The position numbers and the translations under genes are program-made. Shown piece by piece: positions 38,908 through 47,955 of a stretch of DNA of 64,000 nt (position 1 is its first letter; each line of letters starts with the position of its first letter). The notes beneath the pieces are model-generated. The model was not told where the DNA came from and made no database searches. It worked only from the letters and a program-made list of their open reading frames with translations. Source of the stretch: Streptomyces pactum (GTDB lineage Bacteria; Actinomycetota; Actinomycetes; Streptomycetales; Streptomycetaceae); assembly GCF_002005225.1 (NCBI RefSeq), contig NZ_CP019724.1, positions 1,302,001 to 1,366,000 on the forward strand. Reading direction: 5' to 3'.

Positions 38908-39933
38908 TCAGCTCTCCTGAGGGCGCGGCTTCTTCGCGCGGCTCGGCTGTACCCGGCTGGGTTCCCCCGGCATCTTCGGATACTCGGGCGGGTACGGCAG
39001 ATCACCGAGCCCGTGGTCGTGCTCGTCCTTCGTCGCCAGCTCCAGCAGGGCGTCGAGGGAGTACCGCACCTCGTCCATGCCCGCGTGCACGTCGCCGAGT
39101 TCGGCGAAGCGCGCGGGCATGGTCGTGATGTCGAAGTCCTGCGGGTGGACGACGCCCACCTCCTCCCAGGTCAGCGGTGCGGAGACGGGGGCGTGCGGGC
39201 GGGGGCGCACGGAGTAGGCGGAGGCGATGGTGCGGTCGCGGGCGGTCTGGTTGTAGTCGATGAAGATGCGCTCGCCGCGCTCCTCCTTCCACCACTTGAT
39301 GGTCACCCGGTCCGGCATCCGCCGTTCCATCTCGCGTCCGACGGCGATGGCGGCGCGCCGCACCTGGGTGAAGGTCCAGCGCGGCTCGATCGGTACGAAG
39401 ACGTGGATGCCGCGTCCGCCGGAGGTCTTGGGCCAGCCGCGCAGCCCCCCGAACTCCTCGAGCACCGCCCGCAGTTCGTGGGCGGCGCGGGCGGCGTCGT
39501 CGTAGTCGGTGCCGGGCTGCGGGTCGAGGTCGACGCGGAGTTCGTCGGGGTGGTCGACGTCGTCCCGGCGCACCGGCCAGGGGTGGAAGGTGAGGGTGCC
39601 GTACTGGGCGGCCCACAGCACCGCCGCCTCCTCGGTGGGGCACATCTCGTCGGCGCTGCGTCCGCTGGGGAAGGTGATGTGCGCGGTCGGGATCCAGTCG
39701 GGCATCCCCTTGGGCGCGCGCTTCTGGTAGAACCACTCGCCGGTGACGCCGTCCGGGTAGCGCTGCAGGGTGGTGGGGCGATCGCGCAGGGCGCGCAGGA
39801 TGCCGGGGGCGACCGCCTGGTAGTACCGGGCCACGTCGAGCTTGGTGTAGCCGTGCTCCGGGAAGAAGACCTTGCCCGGGCTGGACAGCCGCACGGTCCG
39901 TCCGCCCGCTTCCAGTTCCACCGCTTCCGCCAT
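38908..39933 (-). CDS. LigD-type polymerase/primase domain protein (NHEJ)
   Basis: 341 aa, the polymerase domain alone. It fills gaps and adds ribonucleotides during non-homologous end joining. Motif I RVDLDPQPGTDYDD carries the catalytic Asp pair, SGGRGIHVFVPI is motif II, and FIDYNQTARDRTIASAYSVR holds the third Asp. The N-terminus KVFFPEHGYTKLDVARYY is typical. No nuclease or ligase domain is fused; a ligase gene lies 477 bp away on the other strand. ATG 39933 gives MAEAVELEAGGRT. Its stop is one base from the stop of the convergent cupredoxin gene. Confidence 0.93.
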   Translation of the reverse strand: MAEAVELEAGGRTVRLSSPGKVFFPEHGYTKLDVARYYQAVAPGILRALRDRPTTLQRYPDGVTGEWFYQKRAPKGMPDWIPTAHITFPSGRSADEMCPTEEAAVLWAAQYGTLTFHPWPVRRDDVDHPDELRVDLDPQPGTDYDDAARAAHELRAVLEEFGGLRGWPKTSGGRGIHVFVPIEPRWTFTQVRRAAIAVGREMERRMPDRVTIKWWKEERGERIFIDYNQTARDRTIASAYSVRPRPHAPVSAPLTWEEVGVVHPQDFDITTMPARFAELGDVHAGMDEVRYSLDALLELATKDEHDHGLGDLPYPPEYPKMPGEPSRVQPSRAKKPRPQES

Positions 39934-40410
39934 GCGAGCCACGGTAGGCGCGCCCCGGGGACCTCGCACATCAGGCGACGCGGTCACCGGCACTCGGCCG
40001 GCTCGGCCACCCGTCTCCACGACTCGCCCGAGTGGGCAGCCGTCCACGGGTCGATGCCCTTCGGCGGCCCCCTCGGCACGAGCGCTCTGCCTCTGTCACG
40101 CCTCCCCGTACGGTGCCCTGCCGCCACGCCCCGCTACCCGGCCATGCTCCCGTCGCTCATCAGGACCCGGCGGCCGGTGAAGCGCCGGGCGACCAACACG
40201 ACCTCGACGGTGTGGCCGTCGAGGTCGTCGAAGGGAACCGGCGCGGCGGCCGGGCAGAGGGACCCTGACGGGCGGCCGGAATCACGCCGCGTACGCGCGG
40301 CGGCGTGGGCGCCCGGTCTCCCGGGGCGGTATCGGATGTAGGAGCAGTAGAACCTGATCACCCGGCAAGCTCGACAGGCGACGTCCACGGGCCGCTCATA
40401 CAGTCGGACC
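39934..40410. other. Gap between polymerase and DNA ligase genes
   Basis: About 477 bp without a convincing gene. A minus-strand frame ending at 40134 gives a protein-like tail (FDDLDGHTVEVVLVARRF) and may be the end of a decayed gene, but there is no good start codon or ribosome site. The right end must hold the ligase promoter. No repeat or hairpin stood out. Confidence 0.35.
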
Positions 40411-41478
40411 ATGGATCTGCCCGTGATGCCGCCCGTCAAGCCGATGCTCGCCAAGTCGGTGGCGAAGATCCCGCCGGGGATGCACTACGAGGCGAAGTGG
40501 GACGGGTTCCGGTCGATCGTGTTCCGCGACGGCGCGGATGTCGAGCTCGGCAGCCGTACCGGCAAGCCGCTGACCAGGTACTTCCCGGAGCTGGTGGCAG
40601 CGGTGCGGGAACGGTTGCCCGAACGGTGCGTGGTGGACGGGGAGATCGTGATCGCGCGGGAGGGGCACCTGGACTTCGACGCGCTCACCGAGCGGATCCA
40701 CCCGGCGGACTCCCGGGTGCGGATGCTGGCCGAGAGGACACCGGCCTCGCTCGTGGCCTTCGACGTGCTGGCGCTGGGCGAGGAGTCCCTCCTCGACGTC
40801 CCGCTCGCCGACCGGCGGGCGCTGCTGGTCCGGACGCTGGGCGAGGTCACGCCGCCCGTGCACGTGGCGCCGGCCACGGACGACATCGAGGTGGCCCGGC
40901 AGTGGTTCGAGCGGTACGAAGGGGCGGGTCTCGACGGTGTCGTCGCCAAGCCGCTCGACCTGCGGTACCGCCAGGACGAGCGGGCCATGTACAAGATCAA
41001 GCACGAGCGCACGGCGGACGTGGTCGTCGCGGGCTACCGCCTCCACAAGAGCGGGCCCGTGGTCGGCTCGCTGCTGCTGGGCCTCTACGACGACCGGGGC
41101 GTCCTCCAGCACGTGGGCGTGAGCGCGGCCTTCACCATGAAACGCCGCGCCGAGCTGGTCCAGGAGCTGGAACCGCTGCGCATGGACGACGTCCGGGGCC
41201 ATCCGTGGGCCGCCTGGGCGCAGGAGTCGGCGCACGAGTCGGCCCGCCTGCCCGGCGCCCCCAGCCGCTGGTCGGGCAAGAAGGACCTGTCCTGGGTGCC
41301 GCTGAGGCCGGAGCGGGTGGTCGAGGTGGCCTACGACCACATGGAGAACGGGGCGCGCTTCCGGCACACGGCCCGCTTCCGCCGCTGGCGCCCGGACCGG
41401 ACGCCGGAGAGCTGCACCTACGCCCAACTGGAGGAGCCGGTCCGCTACGACCTGGCGGAGATCCTCGGCGGTCCCTGA
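40411..41478 (+). CDS. ATP-dependent DNA ligase
   Basis: 355 aa two-domain ligase. The nucleotidyl-transfer core shows motif I YEAKWDGFRS with the adenylated Lys (~28), motif III VVDGEIV, IIIa FDVLAL, IV EGAGLDGVVAKP and V YKIKHERTADVVV; an OB domain follows to ~330. It seals nicks in double-stranded DNA, and its pairing with a stand-alone LigD-type polymerase suggests a role in end joining or LigC-type repair. No Ku gene is in the window. ATG 40411; not in an operon, the ADH gene downstream is convergent. Confidence 0.93.
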   Translation: MDLPVMPPVKPMLAKSVAKIPPGMHYEAKWDGFRSIVFRDGADVELGSRTGKPLTRYFPELVAAVRERLPERCVVDGEIVIAREGHLDFDALTERIHPADSRVRMLAERTPASLVAFDVLALGEESLLDVPLADRRALLVRTLGEVTPPVHVAPATDDIEVARQWFERYEGAGLDGVVAKPLDLRYRQDERAMYKIKHERTADVVVAGYRLHKSGPVVGSLLLGLYDDRGVLQHVGVSAAFTMKRRAELVQELEPLRMDDVRGHPWAAWAQESAHESARLPGAPSRWSGKKDLSWVPLRPERVVEVAYDHMENGARFRHTARFRRWRPDRTPESCTYAQLEEPVRYDLAEILGGP

Positions 41479-41485
41479 CGGCGTC

Positions 41486-42676
41486 TCACGGCTTCAGCAG
41501 GACCTTGACCGCGCCGTCCTGCTTCTTCTGGAACATCTCGTACGCGTGCGGCGCGTCCGACAGCGGCACCCGGTGGGTGGCGAAGTCGTCGACGCCGAGC
41601 GGGTCCTCGTCCGTCAGGTACGGGATGATCTCGTCGCTCCAGCGGCGCACGTTGGCCTGCCCCATGCGCATCTGGATCTGCTTGTCGAACAGGGTGAGCA
41701 TCGGCATCGGGTCGGCCATGCCGCCGTAGACGCCGGACAGCGAGATCGTGCCGCCGCGGCGCACCAGTTCGATGGCGGTGTAGAGGGCGGCGAGCCGGTC
41801 GATGCTGAAGCGTTCGGCGAGCGGGCCGCCGATGGCCCGGGGCAGCATCGCCGAGGCCTGCTGGGCGAGCTTGGCGGCGGCGCTGCCGTGCGCCTCGGTG
41901 CCGACCGCGTCGATCACGGCGTCGGGGCCGCGGCCGTCGGTCTCGTCCTGGATCGCCGCGACGAGTTCCTTCTCGTTGTCGAAGGACCTGAGGTCGTACG
42001 TCTCGACGCCCCGCTCGCGGGCCCGCCGCAGCCGCTCCGGCACGAGGTCCACGCCGAAGACCCGTCCGGCGCCCTTGGCCCGGGCGATCCGGCAGGCCAT
42101 GTCGCCGATCGGGCCGAGACCCAGCACGGCGACGCTGCCGCCCCGCGGCACGGACGCGTACTCGACCGCCTGCCAGGCGGTGGGCAGGACGTCGGAGAGG
42201 TAGACGAAGCGGTCGTCGGCCGGTCCCTCCGGCACCTTGATGGGGCCGTACTGCGCCTGGGGCACGCGCAGGTACTCGGCCTGGCCGCCGGGGACGGCGC
42301 CGTACAGGCGGGTGTAGCCGAACAGCGGGGCGCCCATGCCCTCACCGGTGACCTGGGTGGTCTCGCACTGGGTCGGCAGTCCGGTGCCGCACATGTAGCA
42401 GTGCCCGCACGCGATCTGGAACGGCACCACGACCCGGTCGCCGGGCTTCAGGCCGGTCACCTCGGAGCCGACCTCCTCCACGATGCCCATGGGCTCGTGG
42501 CCGAGGATGTCGCCCGGTGTCATGAACGGCGTGAGCACCTCGTACAGGTGCAGGTCGGAGCCGCACAGCCCGGAGGACGTGACGCGGATGACCGCGTCCG
42601 TCGGTTCCTGGATCCGCGGATCGGGCACGTCCTCCACCCGTACGTCCCGCTTGCCCTGCCACGTCACTGCCTTCAT
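41486..42676 (-). CDS. Zinc-dependent alcohol/formaldehyde dehydrogenase (MDR)
   Basis: 396 aa. Catalytic zinc site GLCGSDLH and GHEPMG; structural zinc cysteines ACGHCYMCGTGLPTQC (C-x2-C-x2-C-x7-C); NAD-binding VLGLGPIGDMACRIA (~180-195). Long variable region (SMLPRAIGGPLAERF) places it near glutathione-independent formaldehyde dehydrogenases and threonine-like ADHs. ATG 42676 opens MKAVTWQGKRDVRVEDVPDP, the family's normal beginning. Located between the DNA ligase and the pca region. Since vanillate demethylation yields formaldehyde, a detoxifying role is attractive but unproven. Confidence 0.9.
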   Translation of the reverse strand: MKAVTWQGKRDVRVEDVPDPRIQEPTDAVIRVTSSGLCGSDLHLYEVLTPFMTPGDILGHEPMGIVEEVGSEVTGLKPGDRVVVPFQIACGHCYMCGTGLPTQCETTQVTGEGMGAPLFGYTRLYGAVPGGQAEYLRVPQAQYGPIKVPEGPADDRFVYLSDVLPTAWQAVEYASVPRGGSVAVLGLGPIGDMACRIARAKGAGRVFGVDLVPERLRRARERGVETYDLRSFDNEKELVAAIQDETDGRGPDAVIDAVGTEAHGSAAAKLAQQASAMLPRAIGGPLAERFSIDRLAALYTAIELVRRGGTISLSGVYGGMADPMPMLTLFDKQIQMRMGQANVRRWSDEIIPYLTDEDPLGVDDFATHRVPLSDAPHAYEMFQKKQDGAVKVLLKP

Positions 42677-42877
42677 CGCCTCGCGCTCCCTCCGTCGCCC
42701 GTGCGCGTCGGTCTTGCGTGACGGCCGGGTACCCGAGGGGCCCTGAGCCGAACCGCCGCCGGTTTCGTCCGAACAGCGGATTATGTACCGCCTTCCGCGC
42801 GCCTTATCAGATTCGGTCAGGTATGGCACCAAATGATTCTCGAAGCGCACAATCGATGACACAGGACGGACGGGCGG

Positions 42878-43861
42878 ATGGTCGGAATGCGACGACGGAC
42901 GCACGGGCGGCGCGGCAGCGCGCTGCTGACCGCAGCGGTGGCGGTCTCGCTGGCGGCGGGCTGCACGGCCGGGCCCGGGGCGGAGGAGGACCCACGGGCA
43001 CCGCGTCCGGAGGGCTCGCGCAGCGCGGAGGCCGACCCCGGCCCGGTGCTCGCCGTGAAGGTCGACAACGTGCGCGCGGCCCGCCCGCAGACGGGCCTGG
43101 ACGCGGCGGACGTGGTCTACGTGGAGCCGGTGGAAGGCGGGCTGAGCCGCCTGATGGCGATCTACGCGAGCCAACTGCCGGAGTCGGTCGGGCCGGTGCG
43201 CAGCGCCCGTGAGTCCGACCTGGAACTGCTGCGCCAGTTCGACCGGCCGACGCTGGCCTTCTCGGGCGCGCAGAGCAAGCTGCTGCCGCTCATCGACGAG
43301 GCGCCCCTGCGTGCGGAGCCGCCGGGCGAGGGGTCCGACGCCTACCTCCGCGACGAGGACCGGCCCGCCCCGCACAACCTCTATCTGCGGCCCGGCCGGC
43401 TGCTGCCGAAGCCCGCGGGCGCCGACGCCCTGACCACGGGTTTCCGCTACGGCGAGGCCCCCGAAGGCGGCCGGGCCGAGTCCTCCCGCACGGTGCGCTA
43501 CCCGTCGGCCTCCTTCACCTTCACCTGGTCCGGGAGCCGGGACCGCTGGCTGGTCGCCATGGACCAAGATCCGGCCCGGACGGCCGACGGCGGGCGGCTG
43601 GCCCCGGCGACGGTCGTCGTGCAGCACGTGGACGTGCGCGAGTCGGACCTCCGCGATTTCCGGGGCAACCACTCCCCCTACGTCGAGTCGGTGGGCTCCG
43701 GAGAGGCCGAGGTGCTGCGCGACGGGCGCGTCCACGAGGCGACCTGGAAGCGCGGCACGGCGGCGGACGGCACGTCCTTCACCGCCGAGGACGGCGCACC
43801 GCTGGAGTTCGCCGAGGGCCAGGTGTGGGTGGTGTTCGTCGATTCGACGAGGGAGCCCTGA
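42878..43861 (+). CDS. DUF3048 (YerB-like) lipoprotein
   Basis: 327 aa. A lipoprotein signal peptide with lipobox LAAGC puts acylated Cys at ~29. The DUF3048 domain then shows VKVDNVRAARPQTGLDAADVVYVEPVEGG, SVGPVRSARESDLELL, and PHNLYLRPGRLLP, with the C-terminal module VVVQHVDV and GQVWVVFVD. Extracytoplasmic, function unknown; relatives occur in spore-formers and actinobacteria. The TGA stop and the pcaV stop sit back to back as the palindrome TGATCA (43859-43864), with no room for a terminator. An ATG at 42887 (MRRRTHG) is an alternative start. Confidence 0.9.
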   Translation: MVGMRRRTHGRRGSALLTAAVAVSLAAGCTAGPGAEEDPRAPRPEGSRSAEADPGPVLAVKVDNVRAARPQTGLDAADVVYVEPVEGGLSRLMAIYASQLPESVGPVRSARESDLELLRQFDRPTLAFSGAQSKLLPLIDEAPLRAEPPGEGSDAYLRDEDRPAPHNLYLRPGRLLPKPAGADALTTGFRYGEAPEGGRAESSRTVRYPSASFTFTWSGSRDRWLVAMDQDPARTADGGRLAPATVVVQHVDVRESDLRDFRGNHSPYVESVGSGEAEVLRDGRVHEATWKRGTAADGTSFTAEDGAPLEFAEGQVWVVFVDSTREP

Positions 43862-44326
43862 TCAGCCCGGGGCGGCCGCGGGTTCGGCCGGGTCGCGGAG
43901 CCCTTCGGCGGCGTCCGCGACCCGGCGGATGAGGTCGAAGAAGACGGCCTGCTCGCCGGCGGAGAGCGGGGCGAGGAAGACCTGGTTCATGCGGGCCGTG
44001 CGCACGGTCAGCTTGCGGTGGACGCGCATCCCCTCGTCGGTCGGGCGGAGCAGGAAACGACGGCCGTCCTGCGGGTCGCGGACCTTGTCCAGCAGCCCGC
44101 GGCGGCCGAGCCGGCCGATCACCTCGGCGATGGTGGACCGGTCCAGCCCCACCCGCTCCCCCGCCGTGCGCTGGTCCAGCCCCGGCTCGGCGACCAGTGC
44201 GTTCAGGACCGCGAACTGGGGCGAGGTGGTCTCCTCCGAGACCATCGTGTTCCACAGCAGGTAGTGCGCCTGCTGCAGCCGCCGGGCCAGGTGCCCGGGA
44301 TGGGTGGTCAGGTCGACCGCGGCCAT
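43862..44326 (-). CDS. pcaV: PcaV, MarR-family repressor of the pca operon
   Basis: 154 aa MarR winged-helix dimer. The recognition helix region is QRTAGERVGLDRSTIAEVIGRLGRRGLL and the wing KVRDPQDGRRFLLRPT. In S. coelicolor PcaV represses pcaIJFHGBL and is released by protocatechuate. The start MAAVDLTTHPGH at ATG 44326 has AGGAG six bases upstream; the frame extends to 44344 without a site. Gene order and divergence from pcaI match the S. coelicolor locus (SCO6704), from memory. Confidence 0.95.
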   Translation of the reverse strand: MAAVDLTTHPGHLARRLQQAHYLLWNTMVSEETTSPQFAVLNALVAEPGLDQRTAGERVGLDRSTIAEVIGRLGRRGLLDKVRDPQDGRRFLLRPTDEGMRVHRKLTVRTARMNQVFLAPLSAGEQAVFFDLIRRVADAAEGLRDPAEPAAAPG

Positions 44327-44353
44327 GTGCGCTCCTGTGGTCACTTTCGTTTG

Positions 44354-44368
44354 TGTACTGACGATACA
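44354..44368. promoter_or_regulatory. Putative PcaV operator 1
   Basis: TGTACTGACGATACA, a TGTA-N7-TACA dyad 28 bp before pcaV. A related sequence with the shared core ACTGANNAT occurs inverted near pcaI. Placement suits autoregulation. Confidence 0.5.
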
Positions 44369-44429
44369 TCGGACCGGCGACGGCCGTCCGCAACCTGACC
44401 AGGCGATCTACCTCGTGTTTCTTCTGGTC

Positions 44430-44486
44430 TTGACGCCCTGGCCGTCCGGTGGCAGCGTATGGGAAACCTCGCTGAAATACTCAGTG
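44430..44486 (+). promoter_or_regulatory. pcaI promoter region with putative PcaV operator 2
   Basis: TTGACG at 44430-44435 may be the -35 with a weak -10 near GCGTAT (44455-44460). Immediately downstream GAAATACTCAGTGC (44473-44486) repeats, inverted, the ACTGANNAT core of the pcaV-side site, so a bound repressor would block clearance. About 70 bp of leader then precedes pcaI. Confidence 0.45.
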
Positions 44487-44554
44487 CCCTGATTAATTCG
44501 CGGTCGATCACCGATTCGCGGTCCGGGGTGCTCGGAAGAGATGGGGCTTCTCGG

Positions 44555-45310
44555 ATGGACAAGGTGGTGGCCACGGCCGCTGCGGCGGTGGCCGACGTAC
44601 CGGAGGGCGCGTCGCTCGCGGTGGGCGGCTTCGGGCTGAGCGGTGTGCCGAACGTGCTGATCCAGGCGCTGTACGAGCGCGGCACCGGCGGGCTGTCGGT
44701 CGTCTCCAACAACTGCGGGGCGATGGACTCCGGGCTGGCGGTCCTGCTGGCCGCGGGGCGGATCGCCCGGGTGACCGGGTCCTACATCGGCGCCAACAAG
44801 GAGTTCGCGCGGCAGTACCTGGGCGGCGAGCTGGAGGTGGAGATGATCCCGCAGGGGACGCTCGCCGAGCGGCTGCGGGCCGGCGGGGCCGGCATCCCCG
44901 CCTTCTACACCCCGGCGGGAGTGGGCACACAGGTCGCCGACGGCGGGCTGCCGTGGCGCTACGACGGCTCCGGCGGGGTCGCGCTGGCCTCGCCGCCGAA
45001 GGAGGTCCGCGAGTTCGAGGGGACGGAGTACGTGCTGGAGCGCGGCATCCGCACCGACTTCGCGCTCGTGCGGGCGGCGAGGGGCGACCGGCACGGCAAC
45101 CTGGTGTTCGCCAAGTCCTCGCGGAACTTCAACCCGCTGGCCGCGATGGCCGGGCGGGTGACGGTCGCCGAGGTGGAGGAGCTGGTCGAGCCCGGCGCGA
45201 TCGATCCGGACGCGGTGCACCTGCCGGGGATCTTCGTGCAGCGGGTCGTGGCGCTGACGGCGGAGCAGGCGGCGGACAAGAGGATCGAGCGGCGGACGGT
45301 GAGTTCCTGA
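44555..45310 (+). CDS. pcaI: 3-oxoadipate CoA-transferase subunit A
   Basis: 251 aa alpha subunit of succinyl-CoA:3-oxoadipate CoA-transferase, which activates beta-ketoadipate. [13 protein letters not shown] (~22-34) is the glycine-rich family block and [23 protein letters not shown] follows. ATG 44555 gives [12 protein letters not shown], the family start; the frame is open to an ATG at 44459 but that stretch covers the operator region. TGA overlaps the pcaJ ATG (TGATG). First gene of a seven-gene operon, all closely spaced. Confidence 0.95.
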   Translation: MDKVVATAAAAVADVPEGASLAVGGFGLSGVPNVLIQALYERGTGGLSVVSNNCGAMDSGLAVLLAAGRIARVTGSYIGANKEFARQYLGGELEVEMIPQGTLAERLRAGGAGIPAFYTPAGVGTQVADGGLPWRYDGSGGVALASPPKEVREFEGTEYVLERGIRTDFALVRAARGDRHGNLVFAKSSRNFNPLAAMAGRVTVAEVEELVEPGAIDPDAVHLPGIFVQRVVALTAEQAADKRIERRTVSS

Positions 45311-45954
45311 TGGCATGGACGCGTGAACAGATGGCCGCGCGGGCCGCGCGGGAGCTGGCGGACGGGCAGTACGTCAACCTCGGCATCGGTCTGCCGACGC
45401 TGATCCCGAACCACCTCCCCGAGGGCGTGGCGGTGACCCTGGAGTCCGAGAACGGAATACTGGGCACCGGCCGGTACCCGACCGAGGCGGAGGTGGACCC
45501 GGATCTGATCAACGCCGGGAAGGAGACGGTGACGGTCCTGCCGGGCGCCTCCTTCTTCGACTCGGCGCTGTCCTTCGGCATGATCCGCGGCGGGCACATC
45601 GACGTCGCCGTGCTGGGGGCCATGCAGGTCTCCGCCTCCGGGGATCTGGCCAACTGGGCCGTTCCGGGCAAGATGATCACCGGGATCGGCGGGGCGATGG
45701 ACCTCGTCCACGGCGCCCGCACCGTGATCGTGGTGATGACCCACACCGCGAAGGACGGCTCGCCCAAGGTCCTTGAGGAGTGCGCGCTGCCGCTCACGGG
45801 CAAGGCGTGTGTGAACCGCGTCATCACCGACCTCGGTGTCCTCGACGTCACCGGCGACGGCCTGGTGCTGGTCGAGACCGCGCCCGGGGTGAGCGTCGAC
45901 GAGATCACCGCCAAGACCGATGCCAGGCTCGTCGTCCCGGAGGGGCTCAAGTGA
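45310..45954 (+). CDS. pcaJ: 3-oxoadipate CoA-transferase subunit B
   Basis: 214 aa beta subunit. The catalytic glutamate lies in [11 protein letters not shown] (SENG motif, ~46-52), near the N-terminal [15 protein letters not shown] loop; ADVKG-like [12 protein letters not shown] is also family-typical. Works as an A2B2 tetramer with PcaI. ATG is read from the TGATG overlap and the TGA stop overlaps the pcaF GTG, so subunits are made stoichiometrically by coupling. Confidence 0.95.
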   Translation: MAWTREQMAARAARELADGQYVNLGIGLPTLIPNHLPEGVAVTLESENGILGTGRYPTEAEVDPDLINAGKETVTVLPGASFFDSALSFGMIRGGHIDVAVLGAMQVSASGDLANWAVPGKMITGIGGAMDLVHGARTVIVVMTHTAKDGSPKVLEECALPLTGKACVNRVITDLGVLDVTGDGLVLVETAPGVSVDEITAKTDARLVVPEGLK

Positions 45955-47153
45955 AGGACGTCTACATCGTCGACGCGGTCCGCACCCCGTTCGGCAAGTA
46001 CAACGGCTCCCTGGCCGGCGTACGCCCCGACGACCTGGCCGCACACGCCATCCGTGAACTCCTCGCCCGCACCCCCGCTCTGGACCCCGCCCGGATCGAG
46101 GACGTGTACGTCGGCAACGCCAACGGCGCCGGCGAGGAGAACCGCAACGTCGCCCGTATGGCGGGACTGCTGGCCGGCCTGCCCACCAGCGTCCCCGGCG
46201 TGAGCGTGAACCGGCTGTGCGCCTCCGGCCTCGAGGCGGTGATCCAGGCCGCGCGGGCCATCGCCCTCGGCGACGCGTCGATCGCCCTCGCGGGCGGCGT
46301 GGAGTCGATGACCCGGGCGCCGTACGTGCTGCCCAAGCCGGACCGGGCCTTCCCCGCCGGGCACACCGAGATGTACTCCACCACCCTCGGCTGGCGCATG
46401 GTCAACCCGAGGATGGACCCGCAGTGGACCATCCCGCTCGGGGAGTCGGCGGAGCTGATCGCGGACAAGCACGGGATCACCCGCGAGCAGCAGGACGAGT
46501 ACGCCCTCGCCTCCCACCGCAAGGCCGCCCGCGCGCGGGCCGACGGCCTGTTCGACGGCGAGATCACGCCCGTCCCGGTACCGCGGCGCAAGGGCGGCCC
46601 GGTGGACTTCGCCTCAGACGAGTGCGTACGCCCGGACGCCTCCCCGGAGGGGATGGCGAAGCTCAAGCCGTCCTTCCGCACCACCGACGGCACCGTGACC
46701 GCGGGGAACGCCTCCCCGCTCAACGACGGCGCCGCCGCCCTCCTCCTGGTCGACGAGGAGGGCCTGAAGGCCACCGGCCGCGAGCCGCTCGCCCGGGTCC
46801 GGGCCACCGGCGTCTCGGCGACCGACCCGCACTACTTCGGACTCGCCCCCGTCGAAGCCGTGAACCGCGCCCTCGCCAAGGCCGGCCGCGCCTTCGCCGA
46901 CCTCGACGTCCTGGAACTCAACGAAGCGTTCGCCGCCCAGGTGCTGGGCTGCGTCGCCGAGTGGCCCGAGTTCGACCCCGCGGTCCTCAACCCCCGGGGC
47001 GGGGCCATCGCGCTGGGCCACCCGCTGGGCGCCTCCGGTGCCCGCCTCGCCGGCACCGTCGCCCACCAGCTCGCCCGCAAGGGCACCGGCACCGGCGTCG
47101 CCACCCTCTGCATCGGCGTCGGCCAGGGCCTCGCCCTCGTCCTCGACCGCTAG
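45951..47153 (+). CDS. pcaF: Beta-ketoadipyl-CoA thiolase
   Basis: 400 aa. Splits 3-oxoadipyl-CoA into succinyl-CoA and acetyl-CoA, the final step. Catalytic Cys90 in [11 protein letters not shown], His357 in [15 protein letters not shown] and Cys387 in [11 protein letters not shown] 45951 overlaps the pcaJ stop. Resembles the thiolase at 12596 but is the shorter, degradative ketoadipyl type by context. Confidence 0.95.
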   Translation: MKDVYIVDAVRTPFGKYNGSLAGVRPDDLAAHAIRELLARTPALDPARIEDVYVGNANGAGEENRNVARMAGLLAGLPTSVPGVSVNRLCASGLEAVIQAARAIALGDASIALAGGVESMTRAPYVLPKPDRAFPAGHTEMYSTTLGWRMVNPRMDPQWTIPLGESAELIADKHGITREQQDEYALASHRKAARARADGLFDGEITPVPVPRRKGGPVDFASDECVRPDASPEGMAKLKPSFRTTDGTVTAGNASPLNDGAAALLLVDEEGLKATGREPLARVRATGVSATDPHYFGLAPVEAVNRALAKAGRAFADLDVLELNEAFAAQVLGCVAEWPEFDPAVLNPRGGAIALGHPLGASGARLAGTVAHQLARKGTGTGVATLCIGVGQGLALVLDR

Positions 47154-47176
47154 TCACGTCACCCACGGGAACCCCC

Positions 47177-47950
47177 ATGACTCTCACCCAGCACGACATC
47201 GACGCGGAGATCGCGGCCGAGCACGCCGCCTACGAGAAGCGGGTCGCCGACGGCGCGCCCGTCGAGCACCACCCGCGCCGCGACTACGCCCCGTACCGCT
47301 CCTCGGTACTGCGCCACCCCAAGCAGCCGCCGATCACCGTCGACGTCACCAAGGACCCCGAGCTGGTGGAGCTGTCCTCCCCCGCCTTCGGGGAACGGGA
47401 CATCACCGGGATCGACAGCGACCTGACCCGGCAGCACACCGGGGAGCCGGTCGGTGAGCGCATCACCGTCTCCGGCCGGCTGCTCGACCGGAACGGCAAG
47501 CCCGTGCGCGGCCAGCTCGTGGAGATCTGGCAGGCGAACTCGGCCGGCCGCTACGCGCACCAGCGCGAGCAGCACGACGCGCCGCTCGACCCGAACTTCA
47601 CCGGCGTGGGCCGCACCCTGACCGACGACGACGGCTGCTACCGCTTCACCACCGTCCAGCCGGGCCCGTACCCGTGGCGCAACCACGTCAACGCCTGGCG
47701 CCCGGCCCACATCCACTTCTCGGTGTTCGGCTCGGCCTTCACGCAGCGGCTCGTGACGCAGATGTACTTCCCGAACGACCCGCTGTTCCCGTACGACCCG
47801 ATCCTGCAGTCCGTGACGGACGACGCCGCCCGGCAGCGGCTGATCGCGACGTACGACCACAGCCTGTCCGTGCCCGAGTTCTCCCTCGGCTACCACTGGG
47901 ACATCGTGCTCGACGGCCCGAACGCCACCTGGATCGAAGAAGGACGCTGA
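47177..47950 (+). CDS. pcaH: Protocatechuate 3,4-dioxygenase beta subunit
   Basis: 257 aa. Intradiol ring cleavage of protocatechuate to 3-carboxy-cis,cis-muconate with Fe(III). All four iron ligands are readable by their characteristic spacing: Tyr126 (GRYAHQ), then 39 residues to Tyr165 (PYPWRN), His178 and His180 (PAHIHF). The N-terminus RDYAPYRSSVLRHP is normal for beta subunits. ATG 47177; pcaG follows after 5 bp. Confidence 0.96.
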   Translation: MTLTQHDIDAEIAAEHAAYEKRVADGAPVEHHPRRDYAPYRSSVLRHPKQPPITVDVTKDPELVELSSPAFGERDITGIDSDLTRQHTGEPVGERITVSGRLLDRNGKPVRGQLVEIWQANSAGRYAHQREQHDAPLDPNFTGVGRTLTDDDGCYRFTTVQPGPYPWRNHVNAWRPAHIHFSVFGSAFTQRLVTQMYFPNDPLFPYDPILQSVTDDAARQRLIATYDHSLSVPEFSLGYHWDIVLDGPNATWIEEGR

Positions 47951-47955
47951 CCCCC

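Noticed and set aside
40134..40454. Minus-strand 106-codon frame
   Set aside because: Tail looks protein-like but the start half is not, and it overlaps the ligase gene; kept only as a possible remnant.
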